A DNA stretch of 64,000 bases from Robertkochia solimangrovi (lineage in GTDB: Bacteria; Bacteroidota; Bacteroidia; Flavobacteriales; Flavobacteriaceae). Made by a program: the position numbers and the translations under genes. The notes under the pieces were generated by a model. That model worked only from the letters and a program-made list of their open reading frames with translations. It did no database searches and was not told the DNA's origin. Location: NCBI RefSeq assembly GCF_007279655.1, contig NZ_QKWN01000002.1:186001-250000 (forward strand). Direction: 5' to 3'. Positions 9,650 through 18,822 of the stretch are shown in pieces. Positions within the stretch are counted from its first letter, which is position 1. Every line of letters begins with the position of its first letter.

Positions 9650-9724
9650 AGCCCCCTGATAAACTTATTTGTCAAGTAATTTGATGGTATTTTTAGATTT
9701 AGCGAAACAAATGGGGGGCTTTTA
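9650..9724 (+). terminator. Possible terminator or attenuator with a long loop
   Basis: AGCCCCC (9650-9656) can pair with GGGGGCT (9714-9720), which is followed by TTTTACTTT. The loop is 57 nt and contains a promoter-like TAGATTTA (9694-9701). It lies between the second thioredoxin-like gene and the second M16 gene. Whether it stops transcription is uncertain because of the loop size. Confidence 0.4.
9694..9701 (+). promoter_or_regulatory. Weak Bacteroidota -7-like element upstream of second M16 gene
   Basis: TAGATTTA differs from the Bacteroidota -7 consensus TAnnTTTG at one base. A TTTG lies 22 bases upstream (9668-9671), close to the usual -33 spacing. It would give a leader of about 35 nt containing the right arm of the hairpin described above. 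Confidence 0.3.
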
Positions 9725-9742
9725 CTTTAAAATTTATAGGGA

Positions 9743-12592
9743 ATGACAAAAAAATTAACAGGCTTATTACTGTTGCTGTTCGGCACGACTATGGCTTTCG
9801 GACAGCAATTTTCGAACCTTGATCAGGAAATTCCTTTCGACAGCCGTATTCGTACAGGCGTATTACCCAACGGTATTACCTATTACGTTATGAATAATCC
9901 GCATCCTGCGGGTAAAGCGAGTTATTATATTTATCAGAATGTAGGTGCTGTTCTCGAGAATGATGATCAGGATGGTTTAGCACATTTTCTGGAACATATG
10001 GCCTTCAATGGTACCAGTACCTATCCTGGAAACAGTATGCTGGATATGCTGGAACGATATGGTGTTAAGTTTGGGAAGGATGTAAATGCCTATACAGCTC
10101 TTAACGAAACGGTATATAACATTAGTCGTGTTCCATCGGAAAATGAGAAACTGATCGATTCCTGTCTGTATATCTTAAGAGACTGGTGTAATGAACTTAC
10201 GTTGGAAACCAAAGAGATTGATGCAGAAAGGGGAGTGATTACGGAAGAATGGCGTTCCCGATACAATGCAGGTTATCGTTTAGGAGAAAAAATAAACCCA
10301 ACCTTATACAACGGTACGATTTACGGAGTAAGGAATGTTATCGGGAATATGGATGTCGTAAAAAACTTTGATCCTGAGACATTAAGGCAATTCTATCACG
10401 ACTGGTATCGAACTGATCTTCAGGCGGTAGCCATTGTGGGGGATATCGATGCAGAAAAGGTGGAAAAAAGAGTCATTGAACTTTTTTCAGCTATTCCGGC
10501 CGTGAAAAATGCGAAACCGCGTAATAGCATTGAAATTCCGGATAGTATCGATGATCAGTACGCACTGGCTACAGATACAGAATTAAAATACGGGACGATA
10601 ACGCTTAGTATTCGCCACAAAGACGAAACCACGAATACCTATGGTTCTTTACGAAAGATGTACGTTAAGAACATGTTCAATGGCTTGATGAAAAAACGTT
10701 TGGGTGAGTTGGTTGCGGATGGAGATGCACCTTTCCTGGGGGGAAGCATATACTATAAAAGTTTGGTAAAAGGTTATAATTCATTGGATATTGTTGCAAA
10801 AGCAAGAGAAGATGCAATGCTCCCGGCATTCAGGTCGGTTTATGCAGAACTTGAAAGGGTTTTGCAGTATGGTTTTACCGAAGGAGAACTGGACCGAATG
10901 AAAAAGAACATGCTCGCGGCCGCGGAGAAACAGTTCAGAAATAGTGGTCATATGCCTTCGGAGAATTATTGTAAATCATTGAAGACCGCATTCCTGGAAG
11001 GGTATTCTGTTTCTGATCCACAGTTTAAGTATGACTTTGTTAAGGAGGTGATCCCTTCGATCACTCTGGAAGATATCACGGCATTTGCACAAGAAAATGT
11101 AGTTGAAATGAATCGTGTATTTACGGTAACCGGTCCCGTAATTGAAGATTTTACCTATCCGGAACTGAATGAACTTCAGGCAGCTATTCAGGAGGTGGAA
11201 TTATTAGATCTGGAACCATATCAGGATAGTGTACCGGAAGATATGAAGCTACTGTCCTATGAGCCAAAGGGAGGAAAGATACTTGAGGAGAAACGATTAG
11301 ACGATTTCAAAGCGGTGGAATGGAAGCTTTCAAATGGAACAAGGGTAGTTTACAGATACAGCAATTTTCAAAGATCGAATATTTCCCTGAAAGCGGTTAG
11401 TTACGGAGGATCTTCATTATATCCTGTCGAAGATCTCCCCTCGTATAACAGTGCAGGTAAAATGATCGGAGGCTTCGGTATTGGATCTTTTGATGCGGTG
11501 AGCTATGGAAAGATAATGACAGGGAGTTCTGCAAAAAGCAGTTTTTACATGGGAAAAACCTCTGAAACAGTGACAGCCAGTGCAGAGCCGAAAGATTTGG
11601 AAACCATGATGAAATTGGTATACATGCGTTTCGAAGAACCGAGATTTGATGAGGATAAATTTGACAATTTATTGGCTCGAAGCATAGTATCGATGGAAAG
11701 TAATCCGGAGACCGCAGAATCGGTAATGAGAGATACGGTCGATGCTATTCTAAGGGGTAATGATCCAAGACATGTCAGATCGGATATCAATTTTTTAAGG
11801 TCGGTAGATTTTGATCGCATGGTTGAAATATATAAAGAGCGATTTGATGATGCATCAGATTTCACGTTCTTCATCGTTGGGAATGTAAAAGAGAAGCGTA
11901 TCCGCACCTTGGTTGAGAAATATATCGGGGCACTTAATGGAAAGGGTTCAAAAGAGGCCTATATCACTTATGAGGATCATTTTCCAGAGGGGGAGAACCA
12001 TCATAAGATCACCGTTGCCATGGAACATCCAAAGGCAACCTATATGATGAAAATGAAGGATAATTTTCGATATAACCGTAAGCGATTAATCGAACATTCG
12101 ATAATGGGATATATTCTTAACCTTCGGTTTACCGAAAATATTCGAGAAAAAGAAGGAGGAACTTATGGAGTAAGAGTCAATGCATCTGCCAGTAGAGTTC
12201 CCAGAGAAGAACTTTCCCTGGATATATCATTTAGCTGCGATCCGGAAAGAGTAGATCATTTAAAAGACCTCGTTTATAAAGAACTGGAGATCATTCAATC
12301 AGAAGTCCGTGAAAATGACCTAGAAAAGGTTCTTCAAAACCTGAAGAAGACCACAGCCAACAGAATGCATAGTAATAAATTCTGGATGGATGCATTGGAA
12401 CGTTATTATGAGAATGGAGAAGATATGACACAAACGGCCTATCTGGAGGAGATTCTGGATAAGGTTACTACGAAAGACATACAAAGATCAGCTCGCCGGT
12501 TCCTGAAGAATGCTGACCTTCTGGATATAATTTTTGTGCCGGAAGAAGCTGCTCAAAAGACGGCGTTAAAGACAGTAAACCAGAGTTTCTAA
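9743..12592 (+). CDS. M16 family (insulinase/pitrilysin) zinc metallopeptidase, second copy, secreted
   Basis: The signal peptide ends at AFGQQ. The zinc motif is H81-F-L-E84-H85 in AHFLEHMAFNGT, with the distal glutamate in VITEEWRSR (E168/E169). The asparagine-rich segment NAYTALNETVY after the motif is typical of pitrilysin-type enzymes. At 949 residues it is a two-half M16 enzyme; the C-terminal half has the usual R-Y element (REKEGGTYGVRVNASAS, about 805-820), expected to bind substrate carboxylates. It is only distantly related to the M16 protein at 4039 and more like the common zincin-type pqqL/M16 proteins of Bacteroidota. It has its own terminator downstream and probably its own promoter. 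Confidence 0.92.
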   Translation: MTKKLTGLLLLLFGTTMAFGQQFSNLDQEIPFDSRIRTGVLPNGITYYVMNNPHPAGKASYYIYQNVGAVLENDDQDGLAHFLEHMAFNGTSTYPGNSMLDMLERYGVKFGKDVNAYTALNETVYNISRVPSENEKLIDSCLYILRDWCNELTLETKEIDAERGVITEEWRSRYNAGYRLGEKINPTLYNGTIYGVRNVIGNMDVVKNFDPETLRQFYHDWYRTDLQAVAIVGDIDAEKVEKRVIELFSAIPAVKNAKPRNSIEIPDSIDDQYALATDTELKYGTITLSIRHKDETTNTYGSLRKMYVKNMFNGLMKKRLGELVADGDAPFLGGSIYYKSLVKGYNSLDIVAKAREDAMLPAFRSVYAELERVLQYGFTEGELDRMKKNMLAAAEKQFRNSGHMPSENYCKSLKTAFLEGYSVSDPQFKYDFVKEVIPSITLEDITAFAQENVVEMNRVFTVTGPVIEDFTYPELNELQAAIQEVELLDLEPYQDSVPEDMKLLSYEPKGGKILEEKRLDDFKAVEWKLSNGTRVVYRYSNFQRSNISLKAVSYGGSSLYPVEDLPSYNSAGKMIGGFGIGSFDAVSYGKIMTGSSAKSSFYMGKTSETVTASAEPKDLETMMKLVYMRFEEPRFDEDKFDNLLARSIVSMESNPETAESVMRDTVDAILRGNDPRHVRSDINFLRSVDFDRMVEIYKERFDDASDFTFFIVGNVKEKRIRTLVEKYIGALNGKGSKEAYITYEDHFPEGENHHKITVAMEHPKATYMMKMKDNFRYNRKRLIEHSIMGYILNLRFTENIREKEGGTYGVRVNASASRVPREELSLDISFSCDPERVDHLKDLVYKELEIIQSEVRENDLEKVLQNLKKTTANRMHSNKFWMDALERYYENGEDMTQTAYLEEILDKVTTKDIQRSARRFLKNADLLDIIFVPEEAAQKTALKTVNQSF

Positions 12593-12635
12593 GGGTTTCA
12601 TTTATAATTATTATTTTTTAAGTTTTAGTATTAAG

Positions 12636-12662
12636 AACCCTCCTGAAATACGGAGGGTTTTT
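12636..12662 (+). terminator. Rho-independent terminator after second M16 gene
   Basis: An 8-bp stem AACCCTCC / GGAGGGTT with an 8-nt loop, running into TTTTT. It lies 43 bases after the M16 stop codon. Confidence 0.88.
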
Positions 12663-12779
12663 CATGCCTGAAATCATAGGAGTTGTCGGAATAGAGGTGT
12701 GTTAGCGTTCCGATATCCCTGGAAGGTTTGACTACTGCAAAAAAGGATATATAATGAATTCGTTGTGGTAAAACGGCAT

Positions 12780-12812
12780 AAAAAAACCTCACTATCCAAA
12801 AGGATAATGAGG
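12780..12812 (-). terminator. Rho-independent terminator of the minus-strand susCD operon
   Basis: Read on the minus strand: CCTCATTATCC, TTTT loop, GGATAGTGAGG (11-bp stem with one mismatch) followed by seven T residues. It lies about 70 bases beyond the stop of the SusE/F-like lipoprotein gene, the last gene of that operon. Confidence 0.88.
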
Positions 12813-12881
12813 CTCGACATAAACTAACTTAATTAATCAAAAATTTAAATATAGTTTCATATCAGGGTAGTGGTTAGGTTG

Positions 12882-13679
12882 CTATTCTGGTTTGAATATC
12901 CAGGTCCATCCGGTTCCTCCTGAGTTACTTGGGTTGTAAAGTATCATTCGTTCTTCGGTGAGTTCGATGATGGTATACAATCCATTCGGATTACCCCAGG
13001 GTTCTTCAAATCCAAGGATATTTCCACCGTTAATTTGTAATGTCATATTCTCTGTATCCAATGCAAAACCTGCTAATTGAGGAGAAGCACTTTCGTTAGC
13101 CCAATAAGTGAAATTGGCAGCACCATCAAGATCGAACTTCATTTTTCCCGCAGCATCCTGTGGTGGACAACAATCACCGGCAGCATTCCACCAGGCAGAT
13201 TCCCAGGCAGATGGATCATTTGGCGGAGACATATACCACCAACGTTGACCATCAGGAGAGGGCCCCCCTGCAAAAACCCAGGTCTTTCCTTCCGAGGTAT
13301 TCTCACTCACCAGATCATACCAATCCTGTTCCAACGGACTGTCGAGAACGTCGATCTGTACATCGATAGTCTTGGTGAAGAATTCCTTTCCAAGAGTTCC
13401 TACATAGGTAAAGGTAGAGGTTCCCGGAATTGGATAAACAAATTCCACTCTGTTCGTCAGGGCTTGTCCGATGTTATAGTCCCAATAACCTGTAATACCC
13501 GGACTAACCATTTCTAATTGGATCTTATTACCTCCTGGAGTACTTTGGGTGGCGACGAGTTCCACGCCATCTACATCGGTGGAGTTCTCTAAATAATCTG
13601 GGTCTTCAATAGGCTGACAGGCGGTCGCCAATACTATCAGACCTACACCCAAAATTCTTTTTATATTATGCAATTTCAT
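12882..13679 (-). CDS. SusE/SusF-like surface glycan-binding lipoprotein (tentative)
   Basis: A lipoprotein signal ends LATAC at residue 20. Residues 30-115 look like an Ig/PKD-type beta-sandwich. Residues 120-265 are unusually rich in Trp and Tyr (GQRWWYMSPPND, SAWESAWWNAAGDCCPP, WIFKPE), typical of carbohydrate-contact surfaces. The gene is third after susC and susD with a 27-base gap, the standard place for a SusE/F-like surface binder. Such proteins help capture the glycan before SusD/SusC uptake. No enzyme motif was seen and the fold is not certain. The CC pair in the aromatic domain is unusual for an outer-surface protein and might form a vicinal disulfide. Confidence 0.65.
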   Translation of the reverse strand: MKLHNIKRILGVGLIVLATACQPIEDPDYLENSTDVDGVELVATQSTPGGNKIQLEMVSPGITGYWDYNIGQALTNRVEFVYPIPGTSTFTYVGTLGKEFFTKTIDVQIDVLDSPLEQDWYDLVSENTSEGKTWVFAGGPSPDGQRWWYMSPPNDPSAWESAWWNAAGDCCPPQDAAGKMKFDLDGAANFTYWANESASPQLAGFALDTENMTLQINGGNILGFEEPWGNPNGLYTIIELTEERMILYNPSNSGGTGWTWIFKPE

Positions 13680-13706
13680 AATTTTTAAATTTTAAGGATT
13701 ATTAAT

Positions 13707-15425
13707 TTACCATCCAGGGTTTTGTTCATAAGCACCGTTTGATAACCTGATCTCGGATTCAGGAACAGGAACGAGTCCTTTAGTTTCAGGTCTGTATTGA
13801 ACACTGTAAACAGCATCTACTCCTGAATTCCTTACATTGATCTGATCACCAAAAGCATTATTTACATCTCCCCAGCGTACCAGGTCGAACCAGCGTAAAC
13901 CTTCAAATGCGAATTCATGCATACGTTCTTCTTTGATGGCATCCAATGAATACCCTATTGAACTTAATCCGGCTCGGTTACGTACTGCATTCATTCCGTC
14001 AGCAGTTTCGGAGATCTCTGAATGCATTAAGAGCACATCGGCATAACGCATATAGATGAAATCCTGTGCTGCCCAGAGTTGTAACGGATCCCCGTTATTC
14101 ATGTCATACAGGAAGTAGAACATCCCTTTAACCCCATCTTCTCCATCGGGGTCATCATGTTGTAATGTGGTGTATTTCTTATTGAAAAGCCCTGTTTCAT
14201 GATCTCCTTTATCCTGTTGATATCCACCAGTTCCTTGTTCTGCATCCCACATTTGTAAGATAGAACCTTTTTTACGTGGATCTGCATCATCCCAGGAATT
14301 CCATAATTTCGGATTTACAGGGCCCCAACCCCATCCTTGACCGAAGGGAACCATGGAGTTATCTCTGATACCAAAGAAAAGCGGAGTACGGTTGTTATAT
14401 TCCTGACCCCAATCCCAGTTAGTAGTGGAATAACGAAGTACGAACATACTTTCTGGATTTCCGGTTCCAAAGGTCGGACTTAGTCCATCCTGGCCTACCC
14501 ATTCCAGACCTTCATTTTCAGCCCAGGGTAACACTGTGGTTCCTGCGCTTTGATTTACATAGGAATAAGGCCAAATGTTTCTAAAATCATCCGCCAAGGC
14601 ATAAGTACTGTTATTCATACAATCTTCGAGATAAGACAATACATTCGCTTTGGTGATCGAACCTCCAGCCTCACCCGCTAAAGGGATCTCACTGGTAGCC
14701 TGCCCTTCAATATTGGTCATATAGCCCGTATAGAATAAATAAACCCGTGCCATGTAGGCTTCAGCCACCCATTTATTAGCATGCCCGTATTGGGAAGTTG
14801 GAATTTGCGAAAATGGAATAGCAGGCATAGTTTCTATAGCCATTTTAAGGTCAGATGCGATCTGTCCAAAGGTTTCAGTATAACTGGATCGTGCAACATC
14901 TCTAGCGCCTTCCACTTCAGTGATCAACGGCATACCGCCAAAAAACTTTGCTGCTCTGAAATAAAAGAATGCTCTCATAAAATAGGCTTCGCCTAAAGTT
15001 TGCATTTTGAATTGTTCAGCTTCCTGTTCAGATTCAAAAAATTCAGAGTAATCAGATTCTGCCACTTTGGAAATAATGATATTTGCTCTGGTCGCACCGT
15101 TATAGGTTTCAATCCAAAGATCACGATAAGTGTCTTCAGCTGGATCCATAAATGCATCCACATTCTTGGCGGAAATATCATCAGGACCACCACCACCTAA
15201 CATTAGGTCTGAAAGAAGGTTGGCAGCAATACTTTCATTACTATGCGGATTCCCTACATAAAGGGCGTTATATACACCAGACATAGCCTCATCGATATCT
15301 TTAGGTGTTCTATAGAAGTTCTCATAACTTTTTTCATATAAGTTATCAGTATCCAGAAAGTCGTTATTACAACTCGAAGAGACGGTCGCTGCTGCAATAG
15401 ATAGTATATAAACTAGTTTTTTCAT
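13707..15425 (-). CDS. RagB/SusD family nutrient-uptake outer membrane lipoprotein
   Basis: Lipoprotein signal MKKLVYILSIAAATVSSSC. SusD hallmarks are present: FLDTDN after the anchor, YFNLR-type TPR helices (LGEAYFMRAFFYFRAAKFFGG), and the C-terminal ERMHEFAFEGLRWFDLVRWG with PVPESEIRLSNGAYEQNPGW at the end. Its 572 residues are normal for glycan-type SusD. It begins 17 bases after the susC stop, so the two form the usual SusCD pair. The substrate cannot be named, since no glycoside hydrolase or lyase lies in the window. The HTCS regulator upstream points to a complex glycan. Confidence 0.95.
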   Translation of the reverse strand: MKKLVYILSIAAATVSSSCNNDFLDTDNLYEKSYENFYRTPKDIDEAMSGVYNALYVGNPHSNESIAANLLSDLMLGGGGPDDISAKNVDAFMDPAEDTYRDLWIETYNGATRANIIISKVAESDYSEFFESEQEAEQFKMQTLGEAYFMRAFFYFRAAKFFGGMPLITEVEGARDVARSSYTETFGQIASDLKMAIETMPAIPFSQIPTSQYGHANKWVAEAYMARVYLFYTGYMTNIEGQATSEIPLAGEAGGSITKANVLSYLEDCMNNSTYALADDFRNIWPYSYVNQSAGTTVLPWAENEGLEWVGQDGLSPTFGTGNPESMFVLRYSTTNWDWGQEYNNRTPLFFGIRDNSMVPFGQGWGWGPVNPKLWNSWDDADPRKKGSILQMWDAEQGTGGYQQDKGDHETGLFNKKYTTLQHDDPDGEDGVKGMFYFLYDMNNGDPLQLWAAQDFIYMRYADVLLMHSEISETADGMNAVRNRAGLSSIGYSLDAIKEERMHEFAFEGLRWFDLVRWGDVNNAFGDQINVRNSGVDAVYSVQYRPETKGLVPVPESEIRLSNGAYEQNPGW

Positions 15426-15442
15426 TTTCTTCTAATTTTTAA

Positions 15443-18400
15443 TTAAAAATCTACATTCAGTCCGAACATTACCGTTCTTGGAAGCGGGTATAATCCCAGG
15501 TCAATTCCGGATGCCCAACTGGCATCATGCCCGAAAGAAACTTCGGGATCCATTCCGTCATATCCTGTAAAGGTGTACAGGTTGTTCACTGCCATATAAA
15601 CTTTGATATCTGAGATATAGTTTACATTCTTTAATTGATTCCTTAAACTATAACCTACTGTTAAGTTACTGATTCTTAAGTAATCTGCATCATGCATATA
15701 GATGTCTGATACATAATTTGTGTTTCTGTTCGAAACGGAACTAAGTCGTGGAATCCTGTCTGAAGTTCCTTCGCCATGCCAGCGTTGAAAGATCTGAGTG
15801 GTATAGTTTTGAGTAGGGGAGTCAGCAAATGAACGATAAGACTGCATTACCTGCATTCCGAATTTACCGGCCATTGTTGCATTTGCGTAAAATCCTTTAT
15901 ATTCCGCATTGAGCTGGATACCTAGTTCAAAATCTGGTAATGGACTACCTAATTCCACCTTATCTGCTTCGTCGATTACCCCATCCTGGTTCTGATCTAC
16001 AAATTTCACATCTCCCGGACGTTGGTCACTGAAGTAAGGTGTACCGTCGGTCGGTTTTACCCATGCATCCACATCATCCTGATTTTGTAAAAGTCCGTCG
16101 GTTTCAAATCCATAGAAATAGCCAATCGGATAACCTACCTGTACTCTTGATACCGGAGCAGTTCCTTGAGATAAAACATGACTTGGCCCCTGAATGATTC
16201 CTTCAGCATTATTCAATTTGGTTACCTCATTCTTATTATAGGCACCACTTACAGTTACTCCGTATTTGAAATCTCCGGAATTGTCATTCCATCCCACCAT
16301 CACTTCAAATCCTGTATTTTTTACATCACCTCCATTGATATATGGAGCTGCAGCACCAGCGGTACCTAATAGCGGAGCCAAAACAAGCCAGTCTTTAGTT
16401 GATTTGTCATACCAATCTGCAGTGAAGGTCAATCTGGAATCAAAGAATCGCATATCCACACCAAAGTTCAGCTGCTCTGAGGTTTCCCAACCGATGTCTG
16501 GATTAGAAACCCGTGCAGGGATTGCTGTAGCCCCGGAAATAGGTTTGGTATCTCCGAAGAAATATCCTGGATTCACATAGGATAGTGTAGTCGTATAATA
16601 GAAGTTAGGAATGGATTGATTTCCATTTTGACCCCAGCTTCCACGTAATTTGATAAAAGTACCGGAATCTCCCATAAAATCCTCTTTACTGATAACCCAT
16701 CCAGCGGAAACTGAAGGGAAATATCCCCAACGAAAATCTTCAGCGAAGTTAGAAGAGCCATCTGCTCTTATACTACCTGATAGAAGATACTTTTCTTTAT
16801 AGTTATACTGAACCCTGGCAATATATGACATGAGTCCGCCACCACCGGCAGCCCAGTCGGCTCCCCAGGTATTGATCGATCCAATATCCGATTTGTCAAC
16901 GTTGTTCAGGAAGGCATAGTCAGGTAATCCGAAACGCGTGTTAGCCATACTACCACCTACTTCATTGTTGATCTGATTCTTGTAAAGTTCGTTACCGATC
17001 ATCGCATTGAATTTATGATCACCAAGCTCAAAATCATAGGTTAGCGTATTCGTAAAAGTCCAGTTATTTCCAAAATACTGACTTTGAGAAGCCCCGTCGA
17101 CAGAGTTGTTATATAGCGCTCCAAGTGCATAGGTTGGTGTCCAGGATCTACTATGTCCGAACCAGGCATCCACACCATAGGAAGAGCGGAATTTGAGGTT
17201 CTTAATAGGTTCGATCTGCAAATAGACGTTTCCAACGATGGAATTTGACTTGTTCCCTAAGTTCGCATAATTATGGCGATAGAACATAATTGCCAATGGA
17301 TTATGTTGAAAATTGGAAATCCCTTCCATAGTAGGGGTAAATCCGAATTGGTTTGGAGATTTATCCCAGTATGCTGGCATTAACGGATGTTGTATCAATG
17401 CATTATGAAGGTCGTTCCAATAAATATTTCCGGTAGCTACACTTCGGTTCTCTGAATTCGTATAGGTGAAATTCTCACCCATTGTTATGATTGAATGACT
17501 GTTATTCTTAAAAAGTACGAACTCGGTGTTCATACGGGTAGTAAGTCTTTTGAATCCTGCATTCGTAAGATCACCTCCGAGCATCCCTGTCTGGTCGAAA
17601 TAGGAAGCTCCAAAAGAATATACGATATCTTCACTTCCTCCGGTGATATTGATAGAGTGATTAGAGATCGGAGCGTTTTTGGTGGTCATCTCATCAATCC
17701 AGTTTGTGCCTTCCCAGCCATTTTGTAACATGGCCCAAACATCTTCACCTAACTGAGTTCCCAGATCACCTGAAAAGTTGTTATTCAGCCAGCTGTTATT
17801 CAAAATTCTTGATTGCCAGTCATAGGGCGCTAAGCCGTCATTTACTCGACCTTCATCCATGATATACATGTATTCCTGGGCATTCAGTGGCGTTAAATTC
17901 TTATAGATGTTTTGAAATCCATAATAAGTTTCATAATGTACCTGAGCCTGACGCCCTTTTCTACCTTTTCGGGTAGTTACCAGTACCACCCCGTTAGCCG
18001 CACGTGAACCATAGATCGCTGCAGACGCCGCATCCTTTAAAACGTCAATACTTTCTATGTCTCCGGAACTCAGATAATCGATATTTCCTGTGGCAACACC
18101 ATCAACAATATAGAGAGGGTTAGAACTTCCCGTTGTACCCAGACCTCGAATAGTTACCTTGGTTCCTGCCCCGGGTTGCCCACTGTTTCGTGTAATACTT
18201 ACCCCAGGAGTCACCCCTTGCAGTGCCTCCATTGCGGTGGCCGTGTTCAGACGGGCTATGTCTTCTCCTTTTACATTGACATTGGCCCCGGTTGTCAGCG
18301 CTTTCTTCTGAACACCATATCCTACAACCACAACCTCTTCCAAAGATTCAAGAGATTCTTCCAGAACCGCGTTGATGGTAGCATTCGTACCCACCGCAAT

Positions 18401-18658
18401 CCGTTTCTCCTGCATCCCGACATATGAAAAGATCAAAAAGTCGTTCGGTCCGACATTATTGATGGTATAGTTACCGTCAAAGTCTGTCATGGTTCCGTTA
18501 TTCGTACCCTCAACCATTACCGAAACACCCGGCAGTGGCATATTGGTAGCGTCAGTAACGTTTCCTGAAATGGTCCGGGTCTGTGAGAACGCCTGTTGCG
18601 TACAAACCATGACCAAAGCAATAAACATGAATTTAAACTTTAGCATCATATTAATCAT
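15443..18658 (-). CDS. SusC/RagA family TonB-linked outer membrane transporter
   Basis: A signal peptide ends AFSQT. A carboxypeptidase-regulatory-like domain (about 28-105: ISGNVTDATNMPLPGVSVMVEGT) precedes the plug (about 120-235). The SusC signature SIDVLKDAASAAIYGSRAANGV and EEVVVVGYGVQKK are clear, and a 22-stranded barrel ends in the aromatic residue of FGLNVDF. Its 1071 residues are typical. It imports oligosaccharides across the outer membrane with TonB-ExbBD energy, capped by the SusD encoded 17 bases downstream. ATG 18658 is used; an ATG three codons later is possible. The leader holds a 34-codon ORF and dyad repeats that may be HTCS operators. Confidence 0.96.
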   Translation of the reverse strand: MINMMLKFKFMFIALVMVCTQQAFSQTRTISGNVTDATNMPLPGVSVMVEGTNNGTMTDFDGNYTINNVGPNDFLIFSYVGMQEKRIAVGTNATINAVLEESLESLEEVVVVGYGVQKKALTTGANVNVKGEDIARLNTATAMEALQGVTPGVSITRNSGQPGAGTKVTIRGLGTTGSSNPLYIVDGVATGNIDYLSSGDIESIDVLKDAASAAIYGSRAANGVVLVTTRKGRKGRQAQVHYETYYGFQNIYKNLTPLNAQEYMYIMDEGRVNDGLAPYDWQSRILNNSWLNNNFSGDLGTQLGEDVWAMLQNGWEGTNWIDEMTTKNAPISNHSINITGGSEDIVYSFGASYFDQTGMLGGDLTNAGFKRLTTRMNTEFVLFKNNSHSIITMGENFTYTNSENRSVATGNIYWNDLHNALIQHPLMPAYWDKSPNQFGFTPTMEGISNFQHNPLAIMFYRHNYANLGNKSNSIVGNVYLQIEPIKNLKFRSSYGVDAWFGHSRSWTPTYALGALYNNSVDGASQSQYFGNNWTFTNTLTYDFELGDHKFNAMIGNELYKNQINNEVGGSMANTRFGLPDYAFLNNVDKSDIGSINTWGADWAAGGGGLMSYIARVQYNYKEKYLLSGSIRADGSSNFAEDFRWGYFPSVSAGWVISKEDFMGDSGTFIKLRGSWGQNGNQSIPNFYYTTTLSYVNPGYFFGDTKPISGATAIPARVSNPDIGWETSEQLNFGVDMRFFDSRLTFTADWYDKSTKDWLVLAPLLGTAGAAAPYINGGDVKNTGFEVMVGWNDNSGDFKYGVTVSGAYNKNEVTKLNNAEGIIQGPSHVLSQGTAPVSRVQVGYPIGYFYGFETDGLLQNQDDVDAWVKPTDGTPYFSDQRPGDVKFVDQNQDGVIDEADKVELGSPLPDFELGIQLNAEYKGFYANATMAGKFGMQVMQSYRSFADSPTQNYTTQIFQRWHGEGTSDRIPRLSSVSNRNTNYVSDIYMHDADYLRISNLTVGYSLRNQLKNVNYISDIKVYMAVNNLYTFTGYDGMDPEVSFGHDASWASGIDLGLYPLPRTVMFGLNVDF

Positions 18659-18717
18659 TTAAGTTATTAAGTTAGTGTTGAGCTTTCTATTACGATATTC
18701 GTTCCTGAACTATGCAT

Positions 18718-18822
18718 CTAAAGGATGTAAAAGATGATAAATGCGAGTAAACTGATGATCGCTGCCATCAGTAATATTTCGCTCAGGTACTTCCATCGGA
18801 ATTTTGAAAATCTCTTAGTCAT
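18718..18822 (-). CDS. Small single-span membrane protein (34 aa) in the susC leader
   Basis: An ATG-to-TAG frame of 35 codons encodes a basic N-terminus (MTKRFSKFRWKYLSE) followed by a continuous hydrophobic run (ILLMAAIISLLAFIIFYIL) that fits one transmembrane helix. It ends 59 bases before the susC start and is on the same strand, so it would be translated from the susC mRNA. The positive-inside layout is hard to explain by chance. It may be a true micro-protein or a leader peptide controlling susC. No homologue is known to me. Confidence 0.55.
   Translation of the reverse strand: MTKRFSKFRWKYLSEILLMAAIISLLAFIIFYIL

Noticed and set aside
13077-13517. Plus-strand frame of 146 codons opposite the SusE/F-like lipoprotein gene
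   Set aside because: Shadow frame of a lipoprotein gene with clear signal and domain pattern; no own features.
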